64,000 nt of DNA from Niveomyces insectorum RCEF 264 (Eukaryota; Ascomycota; Sordariomycetes; Hypocreales; Cordycipitaceae). Below the pieces are notes generated by a model. It ran no database searches. It had not been told where the DNA came from and worked only from the letters and a program-made list of their open reading frames with translations. Below, one piece after another: positions 22,810 through 35,433 of this stretch. Each line of letters opens with the position of its first letter. Position 1 is the first letter of the stretch. The translations under genes were made by a program, and so were the position numbers. Location: assembly GCA_001636815.1 (NCBI GenBank), contig AZHD01000006.1:1313704-1377703 (forward strand). Reading direction: 5' to 3'.

Positions 22810-25800
22810 TTACACGGTATCCCCGTCGTCGATGATGGCGTTGCGGATGCGCACCCCTTGGCTCTCCACCCGGTACCGCCGCGTCAGGCCCAGTTGTCGC
22901 GCCGCCGTAATCTGCTCGTACGCCTCCGCGCCGCCGCCGACCATAATCATCGCCAGCGGCTGCCACCGCGGGAGACCGGCCGGCGTGCGCTGCGTCGCGT
23001 CCAGCAGCGGCCGCACCAATGTGTTGGCGTCATCGTGGAACGTCATGCCACTGCCGCTGCCGCTGCTGCTGCCGCCGGACCCTCCAAAACCACCACCCAC
23101 GTGCACGTCGTCGTCGTCGCTGACCACCACCACGAGCTGCAGCCGCTGCGGCCCCGGCGCCACCACGGGCACGTTGGCCAGCTTGTCCGAGAACGAGCAC
23201 CGGCCCCGCCGCACCACCAGCACCTGGTGGTCGCGCACCGCCGTTGCCGGCAGCGCGCCATCGCACGCGTACCCACCCGCGTACACGGTCGTCCACGGCA
23301 GCAGCGCGTGCGGTACGGCGCCCGCAGCCGGGAACGCGGCACCTGCAGGGATGTCCACGGCGGGCAACGGCGCAGCACCGAGTCCCGTCGGCGTCACGCC
23401 CGTGGCGTTGAGCACCACATTGAGCGTTTGGCGGCGCTCGGAGCGGCGGCGGCCATTTCTGCTGCTGCTGCTGCTACTACTACTACCAGCAGTAGCACTA
23501 CCACCAACAACCACCCCCCGGGGCGCGGCCGTGGCGTCCGGCGCACCGCCGTCCAGCGACGACACAATTCGGCGCCAAAACGACTTGACCAGGGTTGCGA
23601 GCCCCGAACTTGCCGAAGTGGTCGAGGGGGCCGAAGTCTGCTGAAACGAGGCGAACGATTGCGCGTTTGGCGGCGTCGCTTCGCCGTCCGGGTGCGGCTC
23701 GTCGTTCTGACTGTGCCTATCGCCATCGCTGTCGTCTTGTTCCGCAGCAGTCTCCTCAACAACGTCGTCGCCGTCCTCGTCGTCATCGTCGTCCACGACC
23801 ACCATGATGGGCACGTCCGTACCGTTGTGCTGACCATCTTGTGCCATCCAGACCACGTGGTGGAGGTGGTGCAGCTTGACGACGACTGGGTCGCGCACGA
23901 GGATGAAGCGCGGGTCGGAAATGTGGCTGAGCAGCGCCCGGTCCAGCACAACCGACTCGTCGCGGCCCAGGTGCACACCGTTGACGCGCGTGATGCGCCA
24001 CGTGCGCTCGTTGTCCTCGTCGTCGAGCCGGAACACCAGCTTCAGTCCGGACAGGCTGAGCACGCGGATCTTGTCGGGCGCCACGCGGGCCAGCGTGGAC
24101 GCGCCGACCATGACGTGGTTGACGTTGCCAAACACGTCGCTGCTCCCCCGGCCCCGGCCGCCGGCCCGTGCGCCGCCCAGACCACCGTTTGGCACGGCCG
24201 CCGCCTGCTGCTGCGGGGGCGGTGGAACCGGCGGAGGCGACGAGAACTCCAAGCTCATCTCCAGCGGCTCCTGCACCTTGGCTGACGTCCCGTTGTCCGG
24301 CAGCATGTTAGGCGGCAGCGTCCAAGGAAAGAAGCTGTGGTTCGAGCCGGGCGGGGTGTTCGGCTGGCCGTCCCGGTCTGCGTCGGGTGGCAGCGTATGC
24401 AAGTCGAGCATCTTGGCTGCGTGGTAGAGGTCGCGCCGCACCGTGATGCCGGACCCCGTGAGCGGTGCCCGTGCCGGCGGCGTCGGGCACGTGTTGGTGA
24501 AGTCGTCGTCGGCATACAAAGCGAGGTCGTCGCCCGTTCCGTGGCCTTGTTCTTCTTCTTCGACTTCTGCAGTGGCTTCTGCAGCACGGTGCCGCTCGGT
24601 CTCGAAGGCGTGACGCATGGTTTCGGCGCGAGGTGTCTTGGGCTTTGTGGTCTTTCCGTCCTCGCCCTGCCGGCGCTTCGGCAAAATCAGTGGGTGGCCC
24701 TCAGTCGTGAACACGTACGCGGCGTCGAGCGCGTTCAGCGGGTGGCGGTCGTCGAAGAGCAGGTACAGGTACTTGGCCGTCTCACCGAGGAAGAAGCTCT
24801 CCATGCGGTCGGTCATCTCGCCGCTCACCACGTTTTGCAGACCCGCCCAGCCGCACGGCGTCCAGCAGCGCCGCTGGATGTCGCGCTGCACCATCTCGCC
24901 CACGTACAGGTACCACGGGTCCTTGGTCGCCCGGTAGATGTGGTACACGGACTCGACGAACTCGGGCCGCAGCGGCCACCACCCCAGCCCGCCCTCCACG
25001 GTCCGCTCTTTGAGCGACCAGCGCTCGGGGAGCGCCGCGTACTTGGTCCACACCGCCGTGTACAGCAGGTTGGTCTCGATGGCCTCCTCCAGCTCGCCGG
25101 CCAGCGTCAGGAGGCCCGAGTAGTAGGCACCGAGGCTGTCGATCCACTGCGCGGCCAGCGACCCCGTCCAGATGTTGACGTTGACGTAGTGCGGGTGCTC
25201 GCGGTCGCTGTAGAGGTGGCGCTTGATGGCCGCATGGGCTTGGTGCCAGGCCTCGAGAAACGAATCGGGGGCGTTTTCCTGGTCGCTCAGGCGCGGGAAG
25301 AGGACATTGGGATCGTGCCATGTCGTTGTTGTTGTCGTCGTTGCGGGTGCAGCAGCTGCCTCCGCAGACCGGTGTGCACGTCGTGGCGGCGAAGCGGGCG
25401 GTTGCGCATACGTCTGGTTCGGCAGCTTGTGGCCTGAGAGGAGAATGTACGTCTTGAGCGCGTACTCGAAAAAACTGTCGGCGCCCGCGCCAATCACAGA
25501 GTAGGCACCGATCCACCGGCCCTGCTCCGCATCGACGCCGGCGCCGATCAAGCCAATGTCGCTGCGCCGGTACCAGACCGCCCAGAACGCGCGCTTGGCC
25601 AGTTGCTCAAACCGCGGATCGCCCGTCAGGCGGCTGAGCACCGTGAACTCCAACACCAAACTGCCGGCGCCGGCGCTGCACGTCTCGGTAATCTCGGCGG
25701 GCCCGCTCGGCCCCTGTCCGTTTCCGTTTCCGTTTCCGTTGCCGCCATTACTCGAGCCGTCGCCGGAGCCGGCGCCGTGTAGCGGTGAGTTGGCGTAAAA

Positions 25801-26605
25801 GGGAATCCCGTAGCGCAGATTAACGCGGGGGTAGGGCATGCCCGTAGGCGTGTAGAATGCCGGCAGCAGCCGCGTCGCCAAGTCCAGCGCCAGGCGCAGG
25901 AGCTGGCCGTCGTAGCGAAAGCCGTTGGGCCACACGATCGGTGGTTGTTCGTCCAGTTGGTCAGGGCTTAGAGGCGGCGGCGGCGGCCTCGGCGGCGCAT
26001 ACCCGGTAATGGGCAACTCGCCAACGGCAAAAAGGTGCGCACTCAACAAACCGCCCACGCCCCGAATGACCGTCTCGAACACCTGCACTTTGCTGTCCTG
26101 GTCGAACCCGCGTCCGCGCTGGCCCAAGCCTGAGGGTCCAGGCCGGCCGTCGCCGTATTGCTGCACGAGCGCCGCGACGCCGTCCTGGAAGTCGCGCAGG
26201 GCTTTGGGTCCGACGTCGCCGTCCTCTGACGGAGCCGAAGCCAGGATGGCCAGCGTCGAGAGGCTATCGATGAGCGTCAGGGAGTAGTTGCCGAGCACGT
26301 CGTTGAGCTCCACATTGCGCGGGTTGAGGTTGTCGCGGGTCAGCGGCGAGCACGATACCGGGCGAAGCTGGAGGAGTTAGCATGCGAGGAATAAAAAAAA
26401 TAAAAAAAAAATGGAACGTCCACCGAGAACATACCTCGTCCTCGGGAAAGGCAATGTTCATGTAGTTGTCGAAGCCGTGGTAAAACATCTTGACGGTCTC
26501 GCGCCGCAGCTCGGCCACGCGGTCCGGCCGCATCGCTTCGGCGGGGGCCAGCCATGATGCTGCCAGGAGCAAAAGAAGCGGGAGCAATATTGACAACGTC
26601 GGCAT
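22810..26605 (-). CDS. mnl1: EDEM/Htm1-type GH47 alpha-mannosidase-like protein with PA domain (ER quality control)
   Basis: Two exons, 26605-26435 and 26367-22810, with a 67-bp intron, give 1242 residues. The ATG at 26605 was chosen over upstream in-frame codons because it opens a signal peptide (MPTLSILLPLLLLLAASWLA). The GH47 domain covers about 34-630: YHGFDNYMNIAFPEDE crosses the splice into LRPVSCSPLTRD, then GAGVDAEQGRW-type loops, GWWPLRPEFVESVYHIYRAT near 515 and the conserved VFTTEGHPLILP near 615. A protease-associated fold lies at about 1090-1125 (VVRRGRCSFSDKLANV). Htm1/EDEM proteins trim mannose from misfolded glycoproteins in the ER lumen and send them to ERAD. The C-terminal PA domain is as in EDEM3. 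Between the two domains sit long low-complexity insertions (acidic, Gly-, Ser- and Pro-rich). The whole of the second exon is open, so the long frames on the other strand are shadows. Confidence 0.88.
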
Positions 26606-27238
26606 TTGGCGTCGTCGGCTTTCGGGGCATGGAGGCTGGCAACGGCGGTCGGCCGCTTTGGTGACGCGCCAACCCGTGCCCGGTTGAGGCATCACCGAGA
26701 AAGGCAGCGTTGTACGGGCGGAGGCATAGATTTGGAGCTGGAAAAAATGGGGAAAAGAGAGACAATTGTGTGTCACATCCACACGCCCCGCAAAGTGACA
26801 TCAATGGTCACACGAAGAAAAGGGGAGGAGGAAGAAATCTCAACGTCGGAAACCGGGCGGCGGTTGACGATGTGGCCAGCATGAAGGTCCCGTGTTCGGG
26901 GGATAAATAAGATGGGTTACTAATTGGTCAACGGTTTCTTGGACGCTACCCGCCGCAGCCACAAGCGAGGCTGAAGTGTGGCGCAGAATTCCATGGATAA
27001 TCGCTTGAGGGGAGTTATAAATGCTTACACTGTACTTACACCACTAAAGACACTGTAAAATCGCTAAAAGCACTGTCCATTTAGCTCTCTACCCTTCTGA
27101 ATGCACGTACCCGTACAGGCGTTTCCACAGTTAACAACCCCCCATTCAACTTGTGCTCCCATCACCGCATGGCCCGTTTTATGTCCCAAACGATCTCGTT
27201 TTATTCCTTCAAAATTGTGCAAAATACGTGACTGTAAA
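26606..27238. other. Intergenic; promoter side of the GH47 gene
   Basis: No supported gene. The GH47 frame stays open upstream to about 26782 but lacks protein resemblance there, so it is taken as 5' leader. The segment also holds the 3' end of the next minus-strand gene. Confidence 0.5.
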
Positions 27239-28305
27239 TTAGAGTGCTGCAGCAACCGAAAGGCCGTATGCGATCTTTGCAAACTGCCTTGTTACATGCT
27301 CCTGCCGATCCGAGAGCCTCTCGAGCACCATCTTAGCAAATTCCGCATTCCATGACCCTCCTCGAAGGGGGGCCTGCTCAAACCCAGGAGGATACGCTCC
27401 GGCCAGGCCCCAGTCCAGCATCCATACTGTCCCCTGCTTGTCGAGGATGAGATTGCGCGGTGCGATATCTTGATGGGTGAATACAACTTTCTGGAACTGG
27501 AATACTGGCGTGTTCAGAGGCAGTTGTTTGAATCGGATGCAGACGTCAATCTTGTGGTTGCACCACGTCTCCAAGTCTTTCAACGTAGCAAAGGGACCAG
27601 CGCCGTAGTCTGTAAACCAAGGGCCTTCAAACTTGCAGCCGTCTGATCCTCCAATCGGTCCTGGCGGTAGTTGGAGATCTCGCGGCTGCATCGTGTCGAT
27701 CATGGCGGCAACTTGATCAGCTACTATCTGTCGCTTGCGCAACTCAAGAGAATCCCAACATGCTTCGACCGTTGGTCCTGGCACGTAGTCCATGACGATG
27801 AAATAAGCCTTCTCAGGTCGTCCATCAAAACTTCGTCGTATAGCATCTGTAAAGGCGCGGTGGACTTTAGGAACTGGCAGGTGCAACGATTCGGCGGCAA
27901 AGATCATATTCCGCGACTCGCCTGGGTGAACACCTCTGCCGCCCTTCATAACAAGCAATTTGGACAGTCGGACAACGGTAACGGCTCCATAATCGTGAAG
28001 CTTTGGTGCGGTAGAAAACAACTCTCTAAGCTCTTTGTCCGACACCGAGGACAGATCCAGCCCATCGAGAGGAAATGAGTGGCTGTCATCTCTTGCTTGC
28101 GGCTGCGTAAGGTTAAACAGAATAAACCGTTAGTAGGTTGAGGAATGCAAATGTACAAGTGGTCAGCTTCACTTACATCGTGTTGAGGCGGTGGAAACCC
28201 TGCATTGAATGCCGGGTTTTTTGACATCATATCTTCCATTGCCTTGACGGGATCTATACGAGTACTCGCCCGAGTTCCTGGCCTCTTGGATAATGTAGAT
28301 CCCAT
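27239..28305 (-). CDS. Aminoglycoside phosphotransferase (APH)-type kinase, putatively N-myristoylated
   Basis: Two exons, 28305-28177 and 28102-27239, with a 74-bp GTAAGT..CAG intron, give 330 residues. The APH fold is shown by VVRLSKLLVMKGG (ATP lysine near 96), YFIVMDYVPGPTVEACW, the catalytic loop HQDIAPRNLILD near 253 (Brenner-type HxDxxxxN) and the metal-binding WMLDWGLAG near 273. Fungi have many such kinases that phosphorylate small molecules or unknown targets; the substrate here is unknown. Starting at 28305 the protein begins MGSTLSKRPG, which fits the N-myristoylation consensus (Gly2, Ser6). An in-frame ATG at 28344 would add 13 residues and hide that motif. It is divergent from the protein kinase gene at 28873. 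Confidence 0.8.
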
Positions 28306-28872
28306 GCCGGCGCGGGCCGCTGAGAAAGGGCGGCAACCAAACAAGAAGACCCGGTTTTTCTAGGAGGGAATGGTAGTGTTAAGGACGCAAACACTGCAGG
28401 AGCGAGGTCTGTCCTATATGAGTACGTGTCGACGGATATGCAATCAATCTTGAATGGGTCCGTGGGCGACCAACCAGGGAGTGGACGGCTACTCGTGATG
28501 CTACATGAGAAAGACGTAATATGGAAAATAGGGGACTGGAGGCGGTCGTGGCGGCAGCGGGGGTGGGAACAGGGCTGAGCGGACGCACCTTAGAAGGTGC
28601 ATAGTATTGCATTATAGTATTTACGATGTCACGGACGGGCCCTTGGGCTGCCAACCTCCTTAAGGAATCTCTCATGTATGGCACCGGTAGCGGATAAACA
28701 ATGCCCCAGACACAGCAAGACTCTTCGCTCTTTAAAATCAACCACTCATGGTCATGTCTGCCATACTCACCACTTTGCGCCCCTGAATCGACTGTTGGGC
28801 AAAACATTTTTGTGATTTCTGTCCCTGCGAAAGCTGTTCTCATTTTATCGTGTTAACATTCATCCACCCACA
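28306..28872. other. Shared divergent promoter region of the two kinase genes
   Basis: 567 bp between two gene starts that point away from each other. It contains a C/T-rich, microsatellite-poor stretch and an open minus-strand frame (28379-28843) whose start is only 29 bases from the kinase ATG; I do not call it a gene. Confidence 0.5.
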
Positions 28873-29874
28873 ATGTCTATCGTCGAGGGCCCTAAAGCTG
28901 CAGAAGATAAGGTCCGACCCATTTGACAGTGACTTTCTCTTTGCTATGAACTGACTAGATATTTACAAGGTCAGAGACGCCCCAAAACCGTTCGATACCA
29001 CCCGATACCAGGATCTTGGGAACGCCGTCGCCACCCCAATTGGCCAGAAAAGCGCTTCCAGATTCCAGAGGAAGTGCCGTATGGAACTATCTACTACGTC
29101 ACAAAAGGCACTTTTGTGGGCTTTGGCATGACCGCTCACATCGAGAAAACACTGGAAGGACACATTGTGAAGTTTCCGAAAACGAACCCATACGACCCCG
29201 CTATTGAGGCAGAGAATATCAACAATATGCGCATAGAGGCCGAGATATATCGACGGCTCGGGGACTGCCCACATATTCCTAAGATGATCGGCTGGGACCC
29301 GGAGTCTTGCTGTTTGACTTTAGGGAATCTCGAAAATGGCAACCTGGCGTATTATGTGAAGGGCATGCGCCCGCCGGACTATGAAGAAGATCCACCCGAA
29401 ATCGATGCTGCAATCCGGCGCCGTTGGACCATCCAAGCGGCGAAAGCACTGAAAGCACTGCATGCGGTGAACGTGATTCACAGCGACTTCACGCCACGCA
29501 ACCTGCTTCTCGACTTGCAGCTTAACATTTATGTGTCTGACTTCGCGGGCAGTCCTATCGATGGCGCACCTTACACGGTATATAGTGGGGAGCGGTTCAC
29601 AGTGCCTTTCTGGAAATTCGACAAGACGCCAGAGAAGGTCGATGACATCTTTTCTCTGGGGTCTGTGATGTATGTCATCATGACTAGCACAGAGCCATAT
29701 CATGACAAGGACGAGTTAGAAGTGGTGCGTTTATTTGAAGAAAAGAAGTTCCCCGACGTTTCTGGGATTGTCTGCGGACCGGCAATCCAGGGCTGCTGGG
29801 ATGGTGCTCTGACGACAGCGGACAGAGTTCTTGATTTATTGACCGCATTGTATGCGGATTTCGAGACGGTCTGA
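28873..29874 (+). CDS. Atypical protein kinase domain protein
   Basis: Two exons, 28873-28911 and 28975-29874, joined across a 63-bp intron (donor GTCCGA, weak; branch CTGAC; acceptor TCAG), give 312 residues starting MSIVEGPKAAEDK. A complete bilobal kinase is visible: glycine loop VGFGMTAHIEK, ATP lysine in HIVKFPK (79), helix C glutamate in EAEIYRRLG, catalytic loop VIHSDFTPRNLLL (HSD, not HRD, near 182), SDFAGSPIDG (DFA, not DFG, near 202) and FSLGSVMYVIMT. The catalytic and metal-binding Asp and the Asn are present, so activity is possible. Similar short fungal kinases with little outside the domain are common in accessory regions. The substrate is unknown. The first exon is the least certain part. 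Confidence 0.82.
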
Positions 29875-32800
29875 GAGAGTGTTCTGTTTGGTATGACGTA
29901 CTTGTCTTGAATTATTCTACCCGGAAGTCTGCGCAATGCGTACCCCCCTATTCGGGTATTGTCGTTTTGAAGATCTTTTTCTTATTCAAGGCTAAGCGAG
30001 CTTCTGAGTGGCAACACATAGTTTGTTTTTAGGTTACACTGCACCACTCATTCCCTTTCTCACATCGTGAATTATTGTCAGTTTATAGACTACGTTGTCG
30101 TTCTTAGGTTTCGTGGAAACGTCCTGATCGACTTCCTGGAGTGCCCGACTTTCTAGAGAACGGTGCTAGGGCATCCAGTCAAACAGTACCTCCTTGAGAA
30201 ACTTCAGTATCTTCCTCCCGCCCCAATAGATGCGAAGAGCGAGAAGCCCGTTGGGGGGATTACGAGCGCATCTGGTATAAAGAAATGCAATGAATTGTTC
30301 TTCAGAGCCACTTTAATATAAAGCCACTCTCCGTCTTTTCGTTTGTCCTGGCTGGGGGCTCGACCAACGCGTCAAGCCCGCTCAGCTACCGAGAAAGCGC
30401 CGCACGATTGCCGGGCTAGATTTGAGACCACGAGTTGAAAGACTTTTGAAACTTCAACTCTATCTTTGTATTGTTACTGGTTTACCGAAGATCTCCTGCC
30501 ATATGGCATCGGTAAGAGCGTCGGCAAACTAGTGATGCTGAGGCACGTCGACTACTTTATGTCGCTCGAGCACCTGCAGCTGCACTAGATTCCCATATTG
30601 CCTCCGCTATGGGGCTACAACAAGTTCTACTAGCGAAACGGGACCTTTCGAAAACTGGCCCATGTTATCCAGGTCGTTGGCAGGCGTTTACGCCGGACAA
30701 AATGGCACTGTATCTAGAACATGCCTTGAAGGGGTCCTACGATCGCCATGCCACCGCCGCTACGACCCTATGTCTAATCAGCATAGGATGGAGAGACTAT
30801 AAGTTTCCCTATTACAAGCCAACTTGCGCCCCTTTCCACCCACGCGTCTCCCCGAGCCTGTCTCAACCGCTCCTTCATGGTGGCCTCGCTCTGCACGTAG
30901 CATATATCCGCTGCTATGCATCCATAGCCGAAAAAGGTTTAGGATTATGGCTTTCTGCATACCTTACTATATTTGAACTAGAACTTTAACGCGACTAAGT
31001 TCATCATTATGGAAAGGAGGTGTGCAGGCGTTTGTTTGTCTCGGACTTTTCACGGGAAAAAAAGAGAACACAGAGCAGTTGCGGGAAAAGGCTTGATTAG
31101 AATGCATACCGACTCAGGCTATAGCGACACGACTACTATGCTAATAGTAGGCGACAATAGCAATATTTTATTTTGCAAATCCTTTCGGCCATCGCGAAGT
31201 TCATGGTTTAACCGAATAACCCACCTCTTGAACAAGCAATTTGTGAAGGTAAGCCAGCACGATCCAGTATGCAAAGCCAATAACGCGGATGGAGTCTCTT
31301 AAAATAAAAGAAGGCGGTTAGGATAGAGTGCATGCTTACCTCTGAAAGTAAGGATCTTTCTTTAACCGCTTTGATAGCATACGAAGGTCTCGGATAGTGC
31401 TGTAGTGAAAAAAATCATGTCACCGCAATAAAACGGTAGCCTTTTGGTTCATGACCGACTGATATCGCGCCCATATCCGCGCATCTTACGAGCCCTAAAT
31501 CGAATATATCCCTCTCTCCTTGAAACAAACATGTTCCTATATTAGAACATTCTAGGCTTACCCGTATATCCGCAAAGCGTCGTTTATGTTTCCCTTTTTC
31601 CTGTGCTGCGCCGCGAAGGTTGTTCGATATAGTATTGCGAGTCATGTTAATGAGGCTATTTATACAAGGCATATATAGATACACGTATATATTGGCCGCT
31701 GTAGGAATACAGACAAGCTTTTCCTTCGTCCGAACGCGGCCCGGGAATGCTACCCTTGTAGAGCCGGGAATGGACGTAGGCGGGCGTCCTGCTTACTGTT
31801 AAATTAATGTCGTGTGGGATCTACTTGGCTTTTTTGTTTCCCCTACGCCATGCAGGCAGGCCTTTAAAAAACGCGAAGATGCCCCTGGCTAAAACAAACA
31901 TCGTCTTTGCGTTTCCGTCTTTCGGCCTCGGCTGCGGCCGCGAGGCGCATATCTTCATATACAGGGAAAAATCCTTCAGACAATAGACCACCTACGAGGT
32001 AGGCCGTTAGTGGTGATCAAACCACACGAACCAAAGACTAGGCAAAATTGAGCAGTTTTGAAAAGCTTCGCCGATCGAAAGACGTGGCGTTGTGCATGCT
32101 TAGTGGGGAATATCTCCCACTTCAACTTGAAGCTTGAGAAAGTTTTCAACAACAGAGTCAAATGAAGGACCCTTGAATCCTTCATAAAATTATACGCGCG
32201 TTATCTGACGCGTGCTTAGCTGCAGCCGGCGTCTCCGGAGTCGTCTGCAAGTGCTATGGCGTAGCTTAGAATGTTGCTGCGAGCAGATGAAACAGCAAAT
32301 GCACTCGATGCATATTGTTTACGGGGTTTTTTTTATCTTTCTTTTCACACGCTGTTATGCGAGGCGGCTACGGCCAAGTTACGCCGTACGACAATCTCCA
32401 TTTCCATCAGCTTGGCCTCCAAGCTGGCCATCACTCTTTGTATCTACTCTGTATAATGCTCACACTCTAAAGAAAACGTCTCAAAAACAATGACAGTGAC
32501 GAAGGATTTTGTAACGAAGGATTCAACCGCGTTAACGAATACGAGAAGGAATGGTCTGGCGGCAATGAGCTTCCGGAGAACGACGATGATGGCTGCTTTG
32601 CTTCCTAACGTCGGGGTTGCTCGTCCTCGTGTCAAAACACGTGGGTAAGTAAAGGCGGTTCTAGGCAACGAAAATAGGATTCTCGTAGGAAGTGATATCA
32701 CAGAATCGGACGACCTCCAATCTCCAACGCAAATGAATCCTGCTGTTCTCTACCCAACACCTTTTTCATTTAGATGTTGGCCGGCGTTTTTTCTATCGAG

Positions 32801-33142
32801 GTCTCTCGGACAGAGGAGATACGATGGAGGCAAAGTCCGGCCTGTTGTTGTGTATATAAAGCGAGAAGGGGTGCGCCCCTTCGGCCATTTCCATTTCATG
32901 AGCATCACAGTTCGATCAATTGCACACAGAAGTCTACATCTCAACGTGTTTCTCATCGTCAATTTCTCTGAATTTTAACCGCCCACGCGCAGCCTGAGGT
33001 ACGTTGTTGTAGCCCTGCAGTCAGTCTGCCATACCGGCTCAATGCGGCACTCAGCCATTGGCCACTCAGAATTCGACACGTTCTAACGTAGCTGCAGGTC
33101 CAATTCTATATATCATCGCATCAACCCGCTTTCTTCGCAACA
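29875..33142. other. 3.3-kb gene-poor stretch
   Basis: No gene I can support. Short open frames occur (for example 30609-30989 and 31009-31302), but none has family resemblance, splice context or domain motifs, and stops are frequent in the other frames. Patches rich in TA and poor in CA suggest old degenerate repeats, but no transposon motif could be read. An AT-rich segment near 31600-31700 and C-rich patches near 32850 were noted. Confidence 0.45.
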
Positions 33143-33953
33143 ATGCTCTTCACACTCTTCATCAGCAGCATGGTCTTCATCTTCCCCCAGTTCCGCCCGT
33201 GCGCGGGCATGGCGACCTACCTGGAGGAGTACCGCAGCAAAGACTACAAGCCACAAGTGATCGAGACGGACATGGGCCGCCAGATTGTTGCGCCGGATAC
33301 GCCGTATGTGGCGGGCGTGTACCCAAACGGCCTGTATTTCATTGACACCCGTTATGACGCCGAGACCGCCAGGTATGTCCTGCTCGACTCCTCCCTAGTA
33401 GCCTCATAGGAGACATCGTCACTAATCACCCCCCCCTTCCCTCCTGGGCAGCTACATCAAAGAACAAATTGAACATGCAGCGATTCCAAAGGCCGGCGAA
33501 TATCTCTTTACCGACGAGATCTTGGCCACGGCGGAATGCAGAAACGCCACGACCCACGAGCCGACGTTTGTCTTCAACCCCGCCTATGCCAGGGTGTTTT
33601 TCGCGCAGACCATGAACCGACGCAATCCGGACTTGAAACTGCCTGAGCACGAGCCGTCCGGCGATTGGTTGGTGAGCTACGACATCGGGCTCAACAACCC
33701 CCTGCTACAGGGAGCGAATACGTGCGCAGAAGGACCGGACTGCTCAAGCAATGACGAGTGCAAGGAGTACAACGCTGGCTGCAAGACCTGCAGTCGTGGG
33801 AGGATTGAAAGCGACTGTGAAGGAAGTATGCTCAATGGCGTGTCCAAATGCCACAAAAAGAAGCACTGCAAGAAAGCGGTCGATACGCCGAGGGAGCCTG
33901 GCGAGTCGGACTCCGCCTACTACAAACGGATGGACGAATTGCACTGGGGATAG
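33143..33953 (+). CDS. Small secreted Cys-rich protein, candidate effector
   Basis: Two exons, 33143-33372 and 33452-33953, with a 79-bp GTATGT..CAG intron, encode 243 residues. It starts with a signal peptide (MLFTLFISSMVFIFPQFRPC), followed by a charged Tyr-rich region (MATYLEEYRSKDYKPQVIE), a central part with TFVFNPAYARVFFAQTMNRR and SGDWLVSYDIGLNNPLL, then a C-terminal block with eight Cys in about 55 residues (TCAEGPDC, DECKEY, GCKTC, SDCEG, KCHKKKHCKK), probably disulfide-bonded. I do not recognise a family. Size, secretion signal and Cys spacing are those of fungal effectors or other secreted proteins. It lies alone between two gene-poor stretches and near a transposon. Confidence 0.75.
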
Positions 33954-35433
33954 AGCGTGAGGGATGAATGCCAAGCACGACAATTGTGTACCTATGGCTG
34001 AGGCTTAGGGCTAAGTTGCACAAAGAAGGGGAGGGTGCACAGAGCGATAACAGACGAGAAAGAAACATTAAAATTGAAAAAAAGAACGGAGATGGAGGAC
34101 CAACTTTTTCTTTTTTTCTTCTTTTTTTTGCTCTTCTTTTTTCTTTTTTTAAATTCTTACGCTCGCTCGGATCTATCAGGAGACCCACCAATCTTTATAA
34201 AGCAGATGGTTTCAGGATTGAAATTCTTACTTGGTTACCGATTCTTGAATAGTCTATGCAAAGGAGCTTAGCAGCTCAAGAGATTGTGCAGAAGGTAACA
34301 TATAAAGTGTGGACACGTAAAAGTGCTGGCATATGAAAGTGGTTTGGATGCAAAATGTACTGGTCCTAAGTTGCTATAAAGAAGAATCATAAAAACAATG
34401 GTGAGCCTGTGGAGACTAAAAATCTCGAGAATATAATAAACTTTACCGGAAGCTTTGACAATACGTCGGGAGAGACGTAGACGACGCAAGACACATATTG
34501 TCTACAAGCGGACGATCTCCGCTACGGCAACAAAAAAAAAGGTCACTTCAGCGGCTCGCATTGCTTGTAGAACTCCCCAACAGTCAGTTAAATGGACATT
34601 TACATCGAGTTGCACGCAATGCAATTTACGTATACGGTTTGTGTGCCCGACGCTGTATGCTGGGAGGACATGCACTCGTGGTTCTTGGCCTGCGCCCAGG
34701 CGCACAGCGTCACTTCGCCCGCCAGCTTTGCGCAGCCGCAGCCAAAATAGACCAGCGTCCGATAACAGCCCAATATAAAACACGAATCTTGTCATTAAGA
34801 ATTTCCTTATTTGACACATTCCTGTGCTGCTCCTGCTTCAACCTGCTTAGCGGGTAGTATCGCTCCTGCTTCGGCCTGCTTAGCGGGTGTGCCTTCGGCT
34901 GTTCCTGCAGCACAGCCACAGAGCTTTGCTTTTGATGAGACTTAGAGAGCAATTCTTCGTGAATCCCCTGTGCATACGAATCCAGCTTCGGCCTACGCCT
35001 TGTCTCCCTTTTGCGACACCCTTTGGAATACTTTCGGTTGCCTCCCACTGCCTTCTTTATGCTACAATTTCTTATGTACGTATAGTTATATATTATACTT
35101 TAAAATTATTTTGATCGTAAAAATGTTACAGCCTTAAATTGTACTCACTTTTCGGGAAAGGTAGTTATATGTGTCTTTAGGGTTGTTTAAACTGCCTTGG
35201 TTGAAAGCCGCTTTAATCTTCGACTATTACTTTATTAAGGTAATATTAAAATTTAATATATAATTCATTTGTACAAGGTTGTATATAACTTCTTAAGGTA
35301 TAATTGACGAAAAACATAAAGCTTGTTTATGTTATTATTGTGTTTATCGACGTATTTTATATTGGTTTTATCTTGTTACCTTTGTATCGATTTCATCAAC
35401 TTTTTAAGTTTTCTAAATCTGTTTTGTCAATAT
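33954..35433. other. Gene-poor stretch with T-rich and AT-rich segments
   Basis: No supported gene. Contains a T-rich tract at about 34107-34152 and an AT-rich block at about 35060-35430 poor in CpA, which looks like mutated repeat DNA. A two-copy 33-bp repeat is listed separately. Confidence 0.45.
34829..34893. repeat. Two-copy 33-bp direct repeat
   Basis: GCTCCTGCTTC followed by CCTGCTTAGCGGGT occurs at 34829-34861 and again at 34862-34893 with few differences. Confidence 0.7.

Noticed and set aside
22744..24285. 513-codon plus-strand open frame
   Set aside because: It lies entirely opposite the GH47 gene, is rich in His/Arg/Val as expected from the complement of that codon use, and has no family resemblance.
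28379..28843. 154-codon minus-strand open frame
   Set aside because: Its start is 29 bases from the start of the divergent kinase gene, leaving no room for a promoter, and the product resembles nothing known.
30609..30989. 126-codon plus-strand open frame
   Set aside because: No family resemblance and surrounded by stop-rich sequence; consistent with chance.
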